A stretch of 39,603 bases of DNA from Planctomycetota bacterium (GTDB lineage Bacteria > Planctomycetota > UBA1135 > GCA-002686595): the NCBI GenBank assembly GCA_014237855.1, contig JABACD010000002.1, positions 153,415 through 193,017 on the forward strand. Reading direction: 5' to 3'. The position numbers and the translations under genes were made by a program. Of this stretch, positions 9,299-16,456 are shown one piece after another; the first letter of the stretch is position 1, and every line of letters starts with the position of its first letter. The notes beneath the pieces were generated by a model. The model did no database searches. It saw only the letters and a program-made list of their open reading frames with translations, and had not been told where the DNA came from.

Positions 9299-9548
9299 GA
9301 GTTTTCTAGATGCATTGGGAGGATCGAGCACTGGGGAATCTGCCACAGGATGGCGGAGAGGCTCGAGCGATCGTGGGAAATCCACGACTTGGAAGTACTG
9401 GAAAATAACCAGCCCCAGCAAAGACGTGACGTTAGGGTGTCGACGTTTCAGTAATTGTGAAAAAAGGTACGCTCAGCCCGTGCGAGAGCGCGCAAATGAG
9501 CTGATTGCTGCCTCTTTCTTGATCTCAGACTAGATACAAAGAGCGAAA

Positions 9549-9770
9549 ATGAACGTCCGAATTGAATACTGCGGGATGTGAAATTACCTGCCTCAGGCGA
9601 CCGGTCTGGCCGCCGAATTGAGAGAACTGGTCCCCGGGATCGATGTCGAACTCAAGCGAGGTAGCGGGGGTGCCTTCGAGGTCACAGTTGACGACAAGCT
9701 CTTGTTCTCCAAGCTGAATCTCGACCGGTTTCCTGCCTATCAGGAGATTCCCACGCTAATTGGTCTCTAG
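9549..9770 (+). CDS. SelW/Rdx-family selenoprotein with in-frame UGA
   Basis: 73 aa when the TGA at 9579-9581 is read as selenocysteine. The frame runs from ATG 9549, the first start after an in-frame TAG at 9531, to TAG at 9768. The product begins MNVRIEYCGM-U-NYLPQA, that is C8-x-x-U11, the redox motif of the SelT/SelW/SelH (Rdx) thioredoxin-like family. After it come LAAELRE, a GSGGAFEV turn, VTVDDKLLFSK and RFPAYQE, matching the family in order and in length (70-90 aa). Conservation continues past the UGA without a break, so this is not a truncated gene. The expected role is a small cytosolic thiol/selenol oxidoreductase; partners are unknown. A SECIS-like hairpin follows the UGA. No selA/B/C/D gene is in the window. 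A TAGATA at 9531 may be its -10. Confidence 0.88.
9592..9622 (+). promoter_or_regulatory. Bacterial SECIS-like hairpin inside the selenoprotein gene
   Basis: GGCG-A-CC (9596-9602) pairs with GG-C-CGCC (9608-9614), with one A/C mismatch, around a GGUCU loop (9603-9607). An outer CUCA/UGAG helix (9592-9595 with 9619-9622) extends it across a 4-nt bulge. The loop starts 21 nt after the UGA. In E. coli fdhF the SECIS apical loop also holds GGUCU, at a similar distance (about 18 nt), and its G and U bind SelB. Confidence 0.8.
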
Positions 9771-10053
9771 TGATGGTGCCCTTACGCGATTGCCTGCCCT
9801 TTCCGAGCAATCGGATATAGCGCTCCCCTTGAGGGTCTCACCCACCTTCAACCGACATCAAGACTGCTGTCGGCTTCCAGGAGTGGCTGTCATTGTTTGA
9901 GCTGTCTGTTTCCCTCTCAGCTCGGAAGGGTTCCTACGTCAGTGAGAACGCAAGAAGGATGGTGGCAATTGCAATGACGACGGCGGTTGTTGCCGAGGGA
10001 GCCCTATCACTCTCAAGACCAGGTAGTGATGCCATATTGCTCTAACAAGAATT
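9771..10053. other. Intergenic region after the selenoprotein gene
   Basis: No gene is supported. Two small inverted repeats may end the selenoprotein transcript: CGATTGC/GCAATCG at 9787-9813 (13-nt loop) and CCGACA/TGTCGG at 9852-9873 (10-nt loop). Neither has a T-run. A short open frame starting MVAIAM near 9958 is only 28 codons long and resembles nothing I know. Confidence 0.4.
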
Positions 10054-10082
10054 GGGGAGGGGGCATTCGGGGGTAAAGGGGG
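10054..10082 (+). promoter_or_regulatory. Potential four-tier G-quadruplex upstream of pyruvate kinase
   Basis: Four runs of at least four G (10054-10057, 10059-10063, 10069-10073, 10078-10082) are separated by loops of 1, 5 and 4 nt. This meets the strict G4 pattern on the plus strand. Another run of eight G follows at 10121-10128. It lies about 150 nt before the pyk start. A role is inference. Confidence 0.55.
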
Positions 10083-10105
10083 TAATGCCTCTGTATAGGC
10101 ATACC
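10081..10105 (+). promoter_or_regulatory. Small hairpin overlapping the last G-run
   Basis: GGT-A-ATGCCT (10081-10090) pairs with AGGCATACC (10097-10105) with one bulged A and a 6-nt loop. Its first two G also belong to the last run of the G-quadruplex, so the two structures partly compete. Confidence 0.4.
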
Positions 10106-10133
10106 ACGGATCCTGAAAATGGGGGGGGTGAGT

Positions 10134-10191
10134 GGGAATTCTCTCCTCCTTTCGGGAATTTCGCCTGGCAGCTGGCTCCGATTGAATTCCC
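10134..10191 (+). promoter_or_regulatory. GGGAATTC/GAATTCCC inverted repeat with an alternative partner
   Basis: GGGAATTC (10134-10141) is complementary to GAATTCCC (10184-10191). A second copy, GGGAATTT at 10154-10161, could pair with the same 3' arm. The layout allows two exclusive hairpins or a spaced operator. It lies 44 nt before the pyk start. Confidence 0.4.
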
Positions 10192-10221
10192 CTGACCGAT
10201 ACCATTCCCAGACTCCACCAC

Positions 10222-10227
10222 CATATT
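10222..10227 (+). promoter_or_regulatory. Putative -10 element of pyk
   Basis: CATATT ends 7 nt before the ATG at 10235, and no Shine-Dalgarno motif is present. This fits the leaderless layout of several other genes in the window (there the gap is 6 nt). Confidence 0.4.
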
Positions 10228-10234
10228 CAGCCTC

Positions 10235-11686
10235 ATGACAAGAGTCCCCCGATCCGAGAGGACCCACAATTCTGATCAGACGAAGATCGTTGCCACCATC
10301 GGTCCCGCCTCTGAGGACAGGATTGGTGAGATGATCGATGCTGGAATGAATGTGGCACGGCTGAATTTCAGCCATGGATCCCTCGAAGATCACAGCCGAC
10401 GAGTGGAGATCATCAGACGCGAGGCACGCTCCAGGATGGCCTCTGTGGGGATTCTGGCGGACTTGCAGGGTCCCAAGCTACGCCTGGGGCACTTCCACGA
10501 GGGCAGGCGCGTGCTGGCGGCTGGCGAGGAGGTTCGGATTCTCGAAGGGGGGGGCAAATCAGGCGAAGGAGAGGTCAATTTCGACTTCACCGGGTTTCTT
10601 CATCGGGTGCGGCCCGGGCACAGGCTCCTGCTGGCTGATGGCCGGGTCGAAATAGAGACTGTCGAGTCGGGTGATGGCTTCCTGGTTGGACGGGTCATCA
10701 GAGCCGGGGAGGTGGCGGATCGGAAGGGAGTCCACTTGCCCGACTCCGAAATCGATTACAGCCTCCCCACGGACCAGGACCGGGAGCACATCGAGTTTTG
10801 CAATCAGCTGGGTGTGGACCTCCTGGGAGTGTCCTTCGTGGGGCGGCCGGAGGAACTCCACGCGATCCGGGCTCTGGCACCCGTACCTGGGATCGTGGCC
10901 AAGATCGAGCGCCGGAGTGCGATCGAGGTCCTCGATGGCCTGATCGAGGCCAGTGACGGGGTGATGGTCGCGCGGGGAGACCTGGGCGTCGAATTGGACC
11001 TGGAACAGGTTCCCATGCAGCAGAAGGAGATGATCACCCGGTCCCTGCGGGCAGGTCGCTTCACGATCACGGCGACAGAAATGCTGGAGTCGATGATCGA
11101 GTCCTCCAGGCCTACCCGGGCCGAGGTGGCCGATGTCGCCAATGCCATCCTGGATGGCAGCGACGCCGTCATGCTCTCCGCGGAGACCGCGGTGGGAGAT
11201 TATCCAGTCCAGGCCGTGGAGACGATGCGACGCATTGCTCGTGCGGTCGAGAGCGGCTCCCGGTTCAGAGAGATGCCGCGTCCCTCGTGGCGCGATACCG
11301 AGCCCGATAGCGCCGATGCCGTGGCCATGGCCGCTGTTCGAGTGGCGCATGTCCTTGGAATCGGCAAGATCGTCTGCTTCACCGAGACCGGGAGGACGAT
11401 CCGCCTGCTCACTCGATATCGCCCCCAGGCAGAAATCATCGCCCTCTCACCCAATGAGGCGACGGTGAATCAGATGGCCGTGCTCTCCGGGGCTCGCCCC
11501 GTGCTGTTTCAGCGAGAACCCAGCCTGGAGGACATGCTGTACATGGCGTCGGAGATGCTGGTCGTGCGAGGCATCGCCGATTACGGAGATGCGGTGGTGT
11601 TCGTGGCCGGTGTGCCGCCAGGGGTTGCACGATCCACCAATGTGCTGAAGGTTCATCGAATTGGCGAAGAGGTTCGTCTTCACTGA
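10235..11686 (+). CDS. pyk: Pyruvate kinase
   Basis: 483 aa, the usual length. It converts phosphoenolpyruvate and ADP to pyruvate and ATP, the last step of glycolysis, in the cytosol. The N-terminus TKIVATIGPAS...NVARLNFSHG is the standard start of the barrel. The B domain lies about 75-165. The catalytic Lys is K223 (VAKIERR), and the metal/substrate loop is MVARGDLGVE (244-253). The substrate Thr is T281, in TATEMLESM where most enzymes have TQML, so the next residue is E instead of Q. DGSDAVMLSAETAVGDYP follows. The C-terminal allosteric domain is present (about 345-483). It is a solitary gene behind a G-rich structured intergenic region. Confidence 0.95.
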   Translation: MTRVPRSERTHNSDQTKIVATIGPASEDRIGEMIDAGMNVARLNFSHGSLEDHSRRVEIIRREARSRMASVGILADLQGPKLRLGHFHEGRRVLAAGEEVRILEGGGKSGEGEVNFDFTGFLHRVRPGHRLLLADGRVEIETVESGDGFLVGRVIRAGEVADRKGVHLPDSEIDYSLPTDQDREHIEFCNQLGVDLLGVSFVGRPEELHAIRALAPVPGIVAKIERRSAIEVLDGLIEASDGVMVARGDLGVELDLEQVPMQQKEMITRSLRAGRFTITATEMLESMIESSRPTRAEVADVANAILDGSDAVMLSAETAVGDYPVQAVETMRRIARAVESGSRFREMPRPSWRDTEPDSADAVAMAAVRVAHVLGIGKIVCFTETGRTIRLLTRYRPQAEIIALSPNEATVNQMAVLSGARPVLFQREPSLEDMLYMASEMLVVRGIADYGDAVVFVAGVPPGVARSTNVLKVHRIGEEVRLH

Positions 11687-11789
11687 GCGGGGCCGGTAGC
11701 GCCTGTCAATTTGCGACTTACATCAATGGTGTGATATTGAGGCAAGGTCGACATGGAAAACTGGTCGGCCAGACGGTTGGATCGGAAGC

Positions 11790-11816
11790 CTGACCCCAGG
11801 TTGGACTGGGGGTCAG
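11790..11816 (+). terminator. GC-rich hairpin downstream of pyk
   Basis: CTGACCCCAG (11790-11799) pairs with CTGGGGGTCAG (11806-11816) with one bulged G and a 6-nt loop. It lies about 100 nt after the pyk stop and about 90 nt before the MinD-like gene. No T-run follows. Confidence 0.5.
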
Positions 11817-11904
11817 TCGCCGCAGGGAGCCAAGAAAGCCGGTTTCCCCACCCTTAACAGGGCTCGCTCCAGGAGAGCTGGCGAGATAGATTCTCCCCCC
11901 CGCC

Positions 11905-12786
11905 ATGCTCAACCTCTCGCGCTTCGATCTTAGCCGCATCCGTGCTCTTCGCCGTTTCAAAGCGGTCGATGAGCGGTTTGCGGAGGAAGTGGAGCTAGCC
12001 TCGAAGGTCGTCTGCATCGCCAGTGGGAAGGGGGGTGCAGGCAAGAGCATGCTCGCAACGAACCTTGCTGTGATTCGTGCCCGACGGGGTGAGAAGGTCT
12101 GCTTGATTGACTTCGATGCGGGTCTGGCCAATGCCCATCTCATGCTTGGGCTGTCTCCGCGCTTCGACATCGGAGACCTGATCGCAGGCAGGGTCACGAC
12201 AAAGGATGCTTTGGTCGAAGGCCCGGAGGGACTCAGGCTGCTCTCGGGTGGAGTTGGGCGTACAGCACTGGCCAACCCGACACGGCGCGAGCTCGACCGC
12301 CTCTACCGCCAGCTGGTGAACCTTGAACGGGAGTACGACCTGATCGTGATCGACCATGGTGCTGGTTTGGGCTATGCGACAGTGACCCACCTCGCAGCCA
12401 CGAGCACTCTGATTCTGGTGACGAACCCGGAGGTTACGGCTCTCTCTGATGCCTACGCTCTCTACAAGCAGGCCCACGCCGTGAACCAGTCCATTTGTGT
12501 GGGACTGGTCGTCAATCGTGCCCGTGACCTGGAGGCAGCCAGCCAGGCACGGGAGCGTTTCGAGGCCGTCTCCAATCGCTTCCTGGGCCATACCCCCGAG
12601 TTCATTGGCTGGGTGCCCCAGGATGACGCCGTTTACTGGTCCGTTCAGCGTCGTCGTCCTGTCAGCCTGGGGGCCCCGGATTCGAAGGCTGCCAGGGCCC
12701 TCGCCGGCGTTGCAGCCTGGGAGCCGATCGACGGGGCCCGCACTTCCAAGCCCTTCTACGAGCGAGCTCGCCGCGCCCTGCGCTAG
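11905..12786 (+). CDS. MinD/FlhG-like P-loop ATPase
   Basis: 293 aa. A basic N-terminal helix (about 1-33) precedes the ATPase domain. The deviant Walker A is SGKGGAGKS (40-48), followed by LIDFDAGLANAHLMLGL (switch-like) and DLIVIDHGAG (Walker B region). The LANAHLMLG motif and the N-terminal basic extension are closest to FlhG/YlxH, the MinD relative that sets flagellar number and place. No FlhF or flagellar gene is near, and no C-terminal amphipathic membrane-targeting helix is obvious, so a general MinD-like positioning role is the safer call. A TAGATT at 11887-11892 may be the -10. The next gene, 147 nt on, is a second ATPase of the same superfamily. Confidence 0.8.
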   Translation: MLNLSRFDLSRIRALRRFKAVDERFAEEVELASKVVCIASGKGGAGKSMLATNLAVIRARRGEKVCLIDFDAGLANAHLMLGLSPRFDIGDLIAGRVTTKDALVEGPEGLRLLSGGVGRTALANPTRRELDRLYRQLVNLEREYDLIVIDHGAGLGYATVTHLAATSTLILVTNPEVTALSDAYALYKQAHAVNQSICVGLVVNRARDLEAASQARERFEAVSNRFLGHTPEFIGWVPQDDAVYWSVQRRRPVSLGAPDSKAARALAGVAAWEPIDGARTSKPFYERARRALR

Positions 12787-12933
12787 GTCCCAGCTCCGGG
12801 GCTGACTCGGCCCTGTGCGGGTTCCTGGCCAGCTCTGGGAAGACCCAGGATTCTCCTACCTTCCAGGCTTGATCCTGGCCTCTCGTTCAGATTCAGTGGA
12901 GTGGCTGGTCGTTACCCGAGCCTGGAGGGCCGG

Positions 12934-13830
12934 ATGCACGTTCTCGCACTCGTCAACCAGAAGGGTGGCTGTGGAAAGACCACTGCCGCCGTGAACTTCG
13001 CTGCATCGCTGGCGGCCAAGGGGCGTAGGGTCCTAATTGTCGACCTCGATCCCCAGGCTCATGCCACCATGGCGCTTGGGTGGGCCCCCAACGATGAGCC
13101 AATCCTCCTCGAGGTCCTGCAGGGAGAGTCGGGGCTGGACGAGGCCATTGTCACTGCACCGGGTGGGTTCTGGCTGCTGCCAGCGAGCGAAGATCTCGCG
13201 GAGTTCGAGGAGGCTGCCGCCCGCATGGTGAGCCCGGAGTCCGTGCTCACGGAGGCGTTGGCCCACTGCCAGACGGAGTTCGATGAAGTCGTCCTCGACT
13301 GCCCTCCGCGTGTCGATGGTGTCCTGGCGCTGAATGCGCTCCGAGCCTGTGACACTGCATTGCTGGTCGTGGAGACCGGTGCCTTTGCGCTTCAGGGGGC
13401 GATCAAGGCGCTGCAAATCCTCGACGAGTTGCAGCTGGAGCTGGACACGCCGTTCGAGACGCGAATGCTCGCGACCCTCTTTGATCGGCGCACGAAGTTT
13501 GCCCGGGAGCTCCTGCTCGCGATGCACATGCGGTTCGAGGGTGAGATGCTGGATACGGTGATCCGCACCAGCGTACGTCTGCGCGAGGCAGCGGCGATGG
13601 GGGTGCCGGTCCAGCAGCTCGACCCCAGCTGCCGCGCCAGCGATGACTTTGACGCCCTGGCCGAGGAGTGGTTGGCCTTGAGAGAGGCGATCAAGTTCGA
13701 GGAGGCAGCGCCAGAAGCGCAGTCCGCACTCTTGAGGAGTTCGCTTCAACGCAGTGGCTCCATCGAGAACCTGAAAGAGTGGGGCGCGAGTAGCGAACCG
13801 CTCCATACCCATTTTCCACCCGCGCCTTGA
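12934..13830 (+). CDS. ParA-family ATPase
   Basis: 298 aa from the ATG that has GGAGG 5 nt upstream; a GTG 33 nt earlier (12901) is a less likely start. The deviant Walker A NQKGGCGKTT (8-17) stands right at the N-terminus, then VDLDPQAHATMAL and VVLDCPPRVDG (Walker B region). This is the pattern of ParA/Soj proteins without an N-terminal DNA-binding domain. Such ATPases move or place chromosomes, plasmids or protein complexes, usually with a ParB-like activator. No ParB is seen; the next gene encodes a helix-hairpin-helix protein. A Glu/Ala-rich C-terminal tail (about 255-298) extends past the ATPase domain. Confidence 0.85.
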   Translation: MHVLALVNQKGGCGKTTAAVNFAASLAAKGRRVLIVDLDPQAHATMALGWAPNDEPILLEVLQGESGLDEAIVTAPGGFWLLPASEDLAEFEEAAARMVSPESVLTEALAHCQTEFDEVVLDCPPRVDGVLALNALRACDTALLVVETGAFALQGAIKALQILDELQLELDTPFETRMLATLFDRRTKFARELLLAMHMRFEGEMLDTVIRTSVRLREAAAMGVPVQQLDPSCRASDDFDALAEEWLALREAIKFEEAAPEAQSALLRSSLQRSGSIENLKEWGASSEPLHTHFPPAP

Positions 13831-13843
13831 GGTTCGCCTCGAG
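13826..13843 (+). terminator. UUCG-loop hairpin over the ParA stop codon
   Basis: CTTGAGG (13826-13832) pairs with CCTCGAG (13837-13843), including one G-U pair, around a UUCG tetraloop. It includes the TGA stop (13828-13830). No T-run follows. It may stabilise or partly terminate the transcript before the next gene. Confidence 0.35.
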
Positions 13844-13911
13844 CGGTTGGATTTCACGCTTTTGAGTCCCAGCTCCGTTGCCCCCTCTCAGAGGGGCGGA
13901 GGCCTTCAAGA

Positions 13912-14898
13912 ATGAGGAGGAACGTCATCGACCGGATGGCCCTTTTGTGCACGCTTCACGCCGACGGCCCCAAGACCTTGAGGCTGCTCCGTGAGGCAGG
14001 CTGCACCACGATCAAGAAGATCAGCGAGCTCCCTGCGGAGAAGGTCGGGCGTGTCTTGAATCTCGCCCCAGCGGCGGCCCGCCGGTTTACCCGGGAAGCC
14101 CGTCATCTGCAGGAGCGCCTGGAGCCGGATCTCGAGCAGGAGGAGGTGACCTATCCGCCTGCCGCTCAGCCCATGGCTGCCAAGCCGGCTCCCCCGGGTC
14201 AGCTTGTCGAGGAGCCGCTCCAGGAGGAGGCCTCAGAGCAGGTAACTGCTGAGCCCGACCTCAGTCCCTCACCGAGGGCGTTGCCCAGGTCTCGCTCACG
14301 AGAGCACCTCGACCTCCGGGATCGCAAGCTCCTGGATCACGTCGCTCAGCGCTGGAGGGAGGAGGAGCCTCCCACGCGAGCTGAACCCCAGGTCTCCGAC
14401 TCAGAGAGCCTGCGTGTACTCCAGATTCTGGGGGGCGAGGTTCACGATCTGATTCCAGAGCCGGCCATGGAGCGGAGCAAGGAGGCGGAGGAGGAACCCT
14501 GCCAGCTGCGAGCGGGCGACCTGCAGGGGCTCGATGAAGAGGTCTGCGGGGTCCTCCAGAGGGGAGGCATTCTCAGTCTCGACGATCTGGCCACGATTCC
14601 GGTGGACGAGCTGGTGAAGCGCTCGTGTCTCACCTTCAGCCGTGCCCGGACCCTGCAGTACCTGGCGGGGCGCGAGATCACTCGACGATCGGAGGAGCGT
14701 CTGGCCAGAGAGCCACTCATGGCCGGGCCGGAGACTCAGGAACGACTCAGTCCACGGGAGACTCCAACGGCCTTCGACTCCCTGGACTTCGAGTTCGAGC
14801 CGATCCTGGGAGAGGATGAACCTCGCCCTGGGGTTGGTAGAGAGTCATTCAGCCGTGACCGAGGCCATGATGGAGGCGTGGCTGGGCCCTTCGCCTGA
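13912..14898 (+). CDS. Protein with two helix-hairpin-helix-like segments
   Basis: 328 aa, cytosolic, not recognised as a named family. Residues about 15-60 (GPKTLRLLREAGCTTIKKISELPAEKVGRVLNL) and about 205-250 (LDEEVCGVLQRGGILSLDDLATIP) both look like helix-hairpin-helix folds of the Rad51-N/DUF4332 kind, which often bind DNA without sequence preference. They are joined by a long Pro/Glu-rich, probably flexible linker, and the last 60 residues also look disordered. GGAGG at 13898 stands 9 nt before the ATG. It follows parA by 81 nt, so a partner role for the ATPases is possible; this is inference from context only. Confidence 0.6.
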   Translation: MRRNVIDRMALLCTLHADGPKTLRLLREAGCTTIKKISELPAEKVGRVLNLAPAAARRFTREARHLQERLEPDLEQEEVTYPPAAQPMAAKPAPPGQLVEEPLQEEASEQVTAEPDLSPSPRALPRSRSREHLDLRDRKLLDHVAQRWREEEPPTRAEPQVSDSESLRVLQILGGEVHDLIPEPAMERSKEAEEEPCQLRAGDLQGLDEEVCGVLQRGGILSLDDLATIPVDELVKRSCLTFSRARTLQYLAGREITRRSEERLAREPLMAGPETQERLSPRETPTAFDSLDFEFEPILGEDEPRPGVGRESFSRDRGHDGGVAGPFA

Positions 14899-15000
14899 CT
14901 TGCTTTCGCTCACGTCCTTTGGACCTCCTCGGTAGTCGGGAGGCTCAGCCCAGGTATCATCGGACGAGCCCCGCCAGGGGCAAGACCTGAGGATCAACCG

Positions 15001-16182
15001 ATGAACTGGGCCATTCTGCTCGCTGCCGGCCTGCTGGGTGGCGCCATTGCGACGACGACCAACCTTCCCGGGGCTCAAGGTCCGCTGGCGCCAGACGGCC
15101 GCCCTGGCCTGGGTACCGAGCGCACAGCTCACGAGATCTCTCGTCTGTTCGCAAGTCCCGGTGAAGAGCAGTTGCAGCTCCTCCAGGCCCTCAATGACCT
15201 TCCCAGCGACGTTCTGATTCGACGGGAGATGGTGCGGCGCTGGTATCGAGAGCTGGGGTACTTTTCCATCTTGGAGCGTACCTCCGATCAGAACCTCGAG
15301 GATCTGCACGAGCGCTACCAGCAGCTGAATCTGGATGCCATGGGGGCGCTGATGTCCTCCAGTGAGACGATTGGCCCCTTCCTCCAGATGTTCCTGGATC
15401 AGCGATTCAGGCTTCGCCTCGCGCTCTTCGATACGTTCGACCTTGAGTCCGTCGAGCTGCGCAAGGGGCTCCGCCTCCTCTCCGCGTCCCAGGACGGCTT
15501 CTATGACCTGCGCGACTCGGAGGCCAAGAACATCGCCTCGCGAGTGGACCTGGCTGCTGCCGCCTTGCGCGCGATCCGGCTCGATCTTGATGCTCTCCGC
15601 GAGACGGGTACAGCCGGCGCTCCCGGTGCGCCTGACCCGGCCTGGATGGCCGAGCTGATTGGTATCACCAAGGTGCGGGGGGAGCGTGATCGTCTTCGTT
15701 CACTCGAGGTGCTGAGGGAAAAGCTAGGCCGTCGGCTGGAACGCCTGGAGTCTTCCATGTTCTGGCCGAGGCTGAAGAAGAAGGTGTCCGTGCTCATGGA
15801 CAAGCGTGCGAGCTACTCCGCTCAGGCCAATGAACACCTGGAGCGTACCCGGCAGTACCTCTTGCTCTCACCGTTTGACGAGGAGCCCAATGAGGAGATC
15901 CGTGCGATGTCTCAGACAGACCGTTTTCGCTATGCAATGAGTGAAGCCGTCAGGGGGGTGACCGCTGATCCTCTCAACGAAGAACTCACATACCTGACAG
16001 GCGTGACAACGGAGAGGTTCTATTCACCACATGAGAGCCGCATGTGGTTCGATCGCTACCTGGCTCTACGTGGAATTCGATCTCAAGACATCGAGACGAC
16101 TCGAGGGCGCCAGCTCACGCCAGAGGAGGAGAACGCGCTCCAGAAGGTGCTCCAGGCGCATCTGGGTGGCCTGGGACGCTAG
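15001..16182 (+). CDS. Membrane-anchored or secreted helical protein of unknown function
   Basis: 393 aa. The N-terminus is hydrophobic (about 3-19) and may be a signal peptide or a single membrane anchor. The rest is predicted to be mostly alpha-helical with charged heptad-like stretches (ERDRLRSLEVLREKLGRRLERLES, about 225-250). No enzyme motif is seen. GAGG about 9 nt before the ATG supports the start, and a TATCAT at 14955-14960 may be the -10. It is the last gene of the MinD/ParA/HhH cluster and ends in a strong hairpin. I do not recognise the family. Confidence 0.65.
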   Translation: MNWAILLAAGLLGGAIATTTNLPGAQGPLAPDGRPGLGTERTAHEISRLFASPGEEQLQLLQALNDLPSDVLIRREMVRRWYRELGYFSILERTSDQNLEDLHERYQQLNLDAMGALMSSSETIGPFLQMFLDQRFRLRLALFDTFDLESVELRKGLRLLSASQDGFYDLRDSEAKNIASRVDLAAAALRAIRLDLDALRETGTAGAPGAPDPAWMAELIGITKVRGERDRLRSLEVLREKLGRRLERLESSMFWPRLKKKVSVLMDKRASYSAQANEHLERTRQYLLLSPFDEEPNEEIRAMSQTDRFRYAMSEAVRGVTADPLNEELTYLTGVTTERFYSPHESRMWFDRYLALRGIRSQDIETTRGRQLTPEEENALQKVLQAHLGGLGR

Positions 16183-16209
16183 CTGGGTCAGGCGAGGGGT
16201 CCCTGGTGG

Positions 16210-16239
16210 CCCCGGAGGTGGCTCTTTCACCTCTCGGGG
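16210..16239 (+). terminator. Strong hairpin after the helical membrane protein gene
   Basis: CCCCG-GAGGTG (16210-16220) pairs with CACCTC-T-CGGGG (16228-16239) around GCTCTTT, an 11-bp stem with one bulged T. It starts 28 nt after the stop. No T-run follows. Confidence 0.55.
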
Positions 16240-16414
16240 GGGTGTGGAGCCGGACCCCAGGCTTCCAGTTCGATTCCCAGCCTATCGCAGCGACGGCCAA
16301 CGACTCCTGATCCACACCTGGGTGACCTCACCCAGGGTGCTGACTCGCCGCTGGGGGGGCCGCCACGGGGGTGGAGAGTCCGGCCCTCGATGGCCCTTCG
16401 GCTTGATTCTCTCG

Positions 16415-16420
16415 TATACT
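16415..16420 (+). promoter_or_regulatory. Putative -10 element of the aminotransferase gene
   Basis: TATACT lies 36 nt before the proposed GTG start at 16457, giving a leader of about 30 nt. No clear -35 is seen at 17 nt. It is the best -10 match in this intergenic region. Confidence 0.45.
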
Positions 16421-16456
16421 GGGCCGCCGTTTTCGAAAAGATCACTCTCGAGGTGC

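Noticed and set aside
9249..9533. Plus-strand open frame of 94 codons just before the selenoprotein gene
   Set aside because: Starts inside the 5' end of the divergent peptidase gene on the other strand and has no family-like sequence.
9579..9581. TGA as a true stop giving a 10-codon peptide, or a nonsense mutation in a SelW pseudogene
   Set aside because: Family-like sequence continues in frame to TAG at 9768, the UGA sits exactly at the Sec position of the CxxU motif, and a SECIS-like hairpin follows.
9939..10205. Minus-strand open frame of 88 codons upstream of pyk
   Set aside because: Pro/Arg-rich translation of the G-rich structured region; no start signal and no recognisable similarity.
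16031..16456. Upstream extension of the aminotransferase
   Set aside because: It would overlap the previous gene and translate through a strong hairpin and a TATACT promoter element; the conserved protein begins near 16457.
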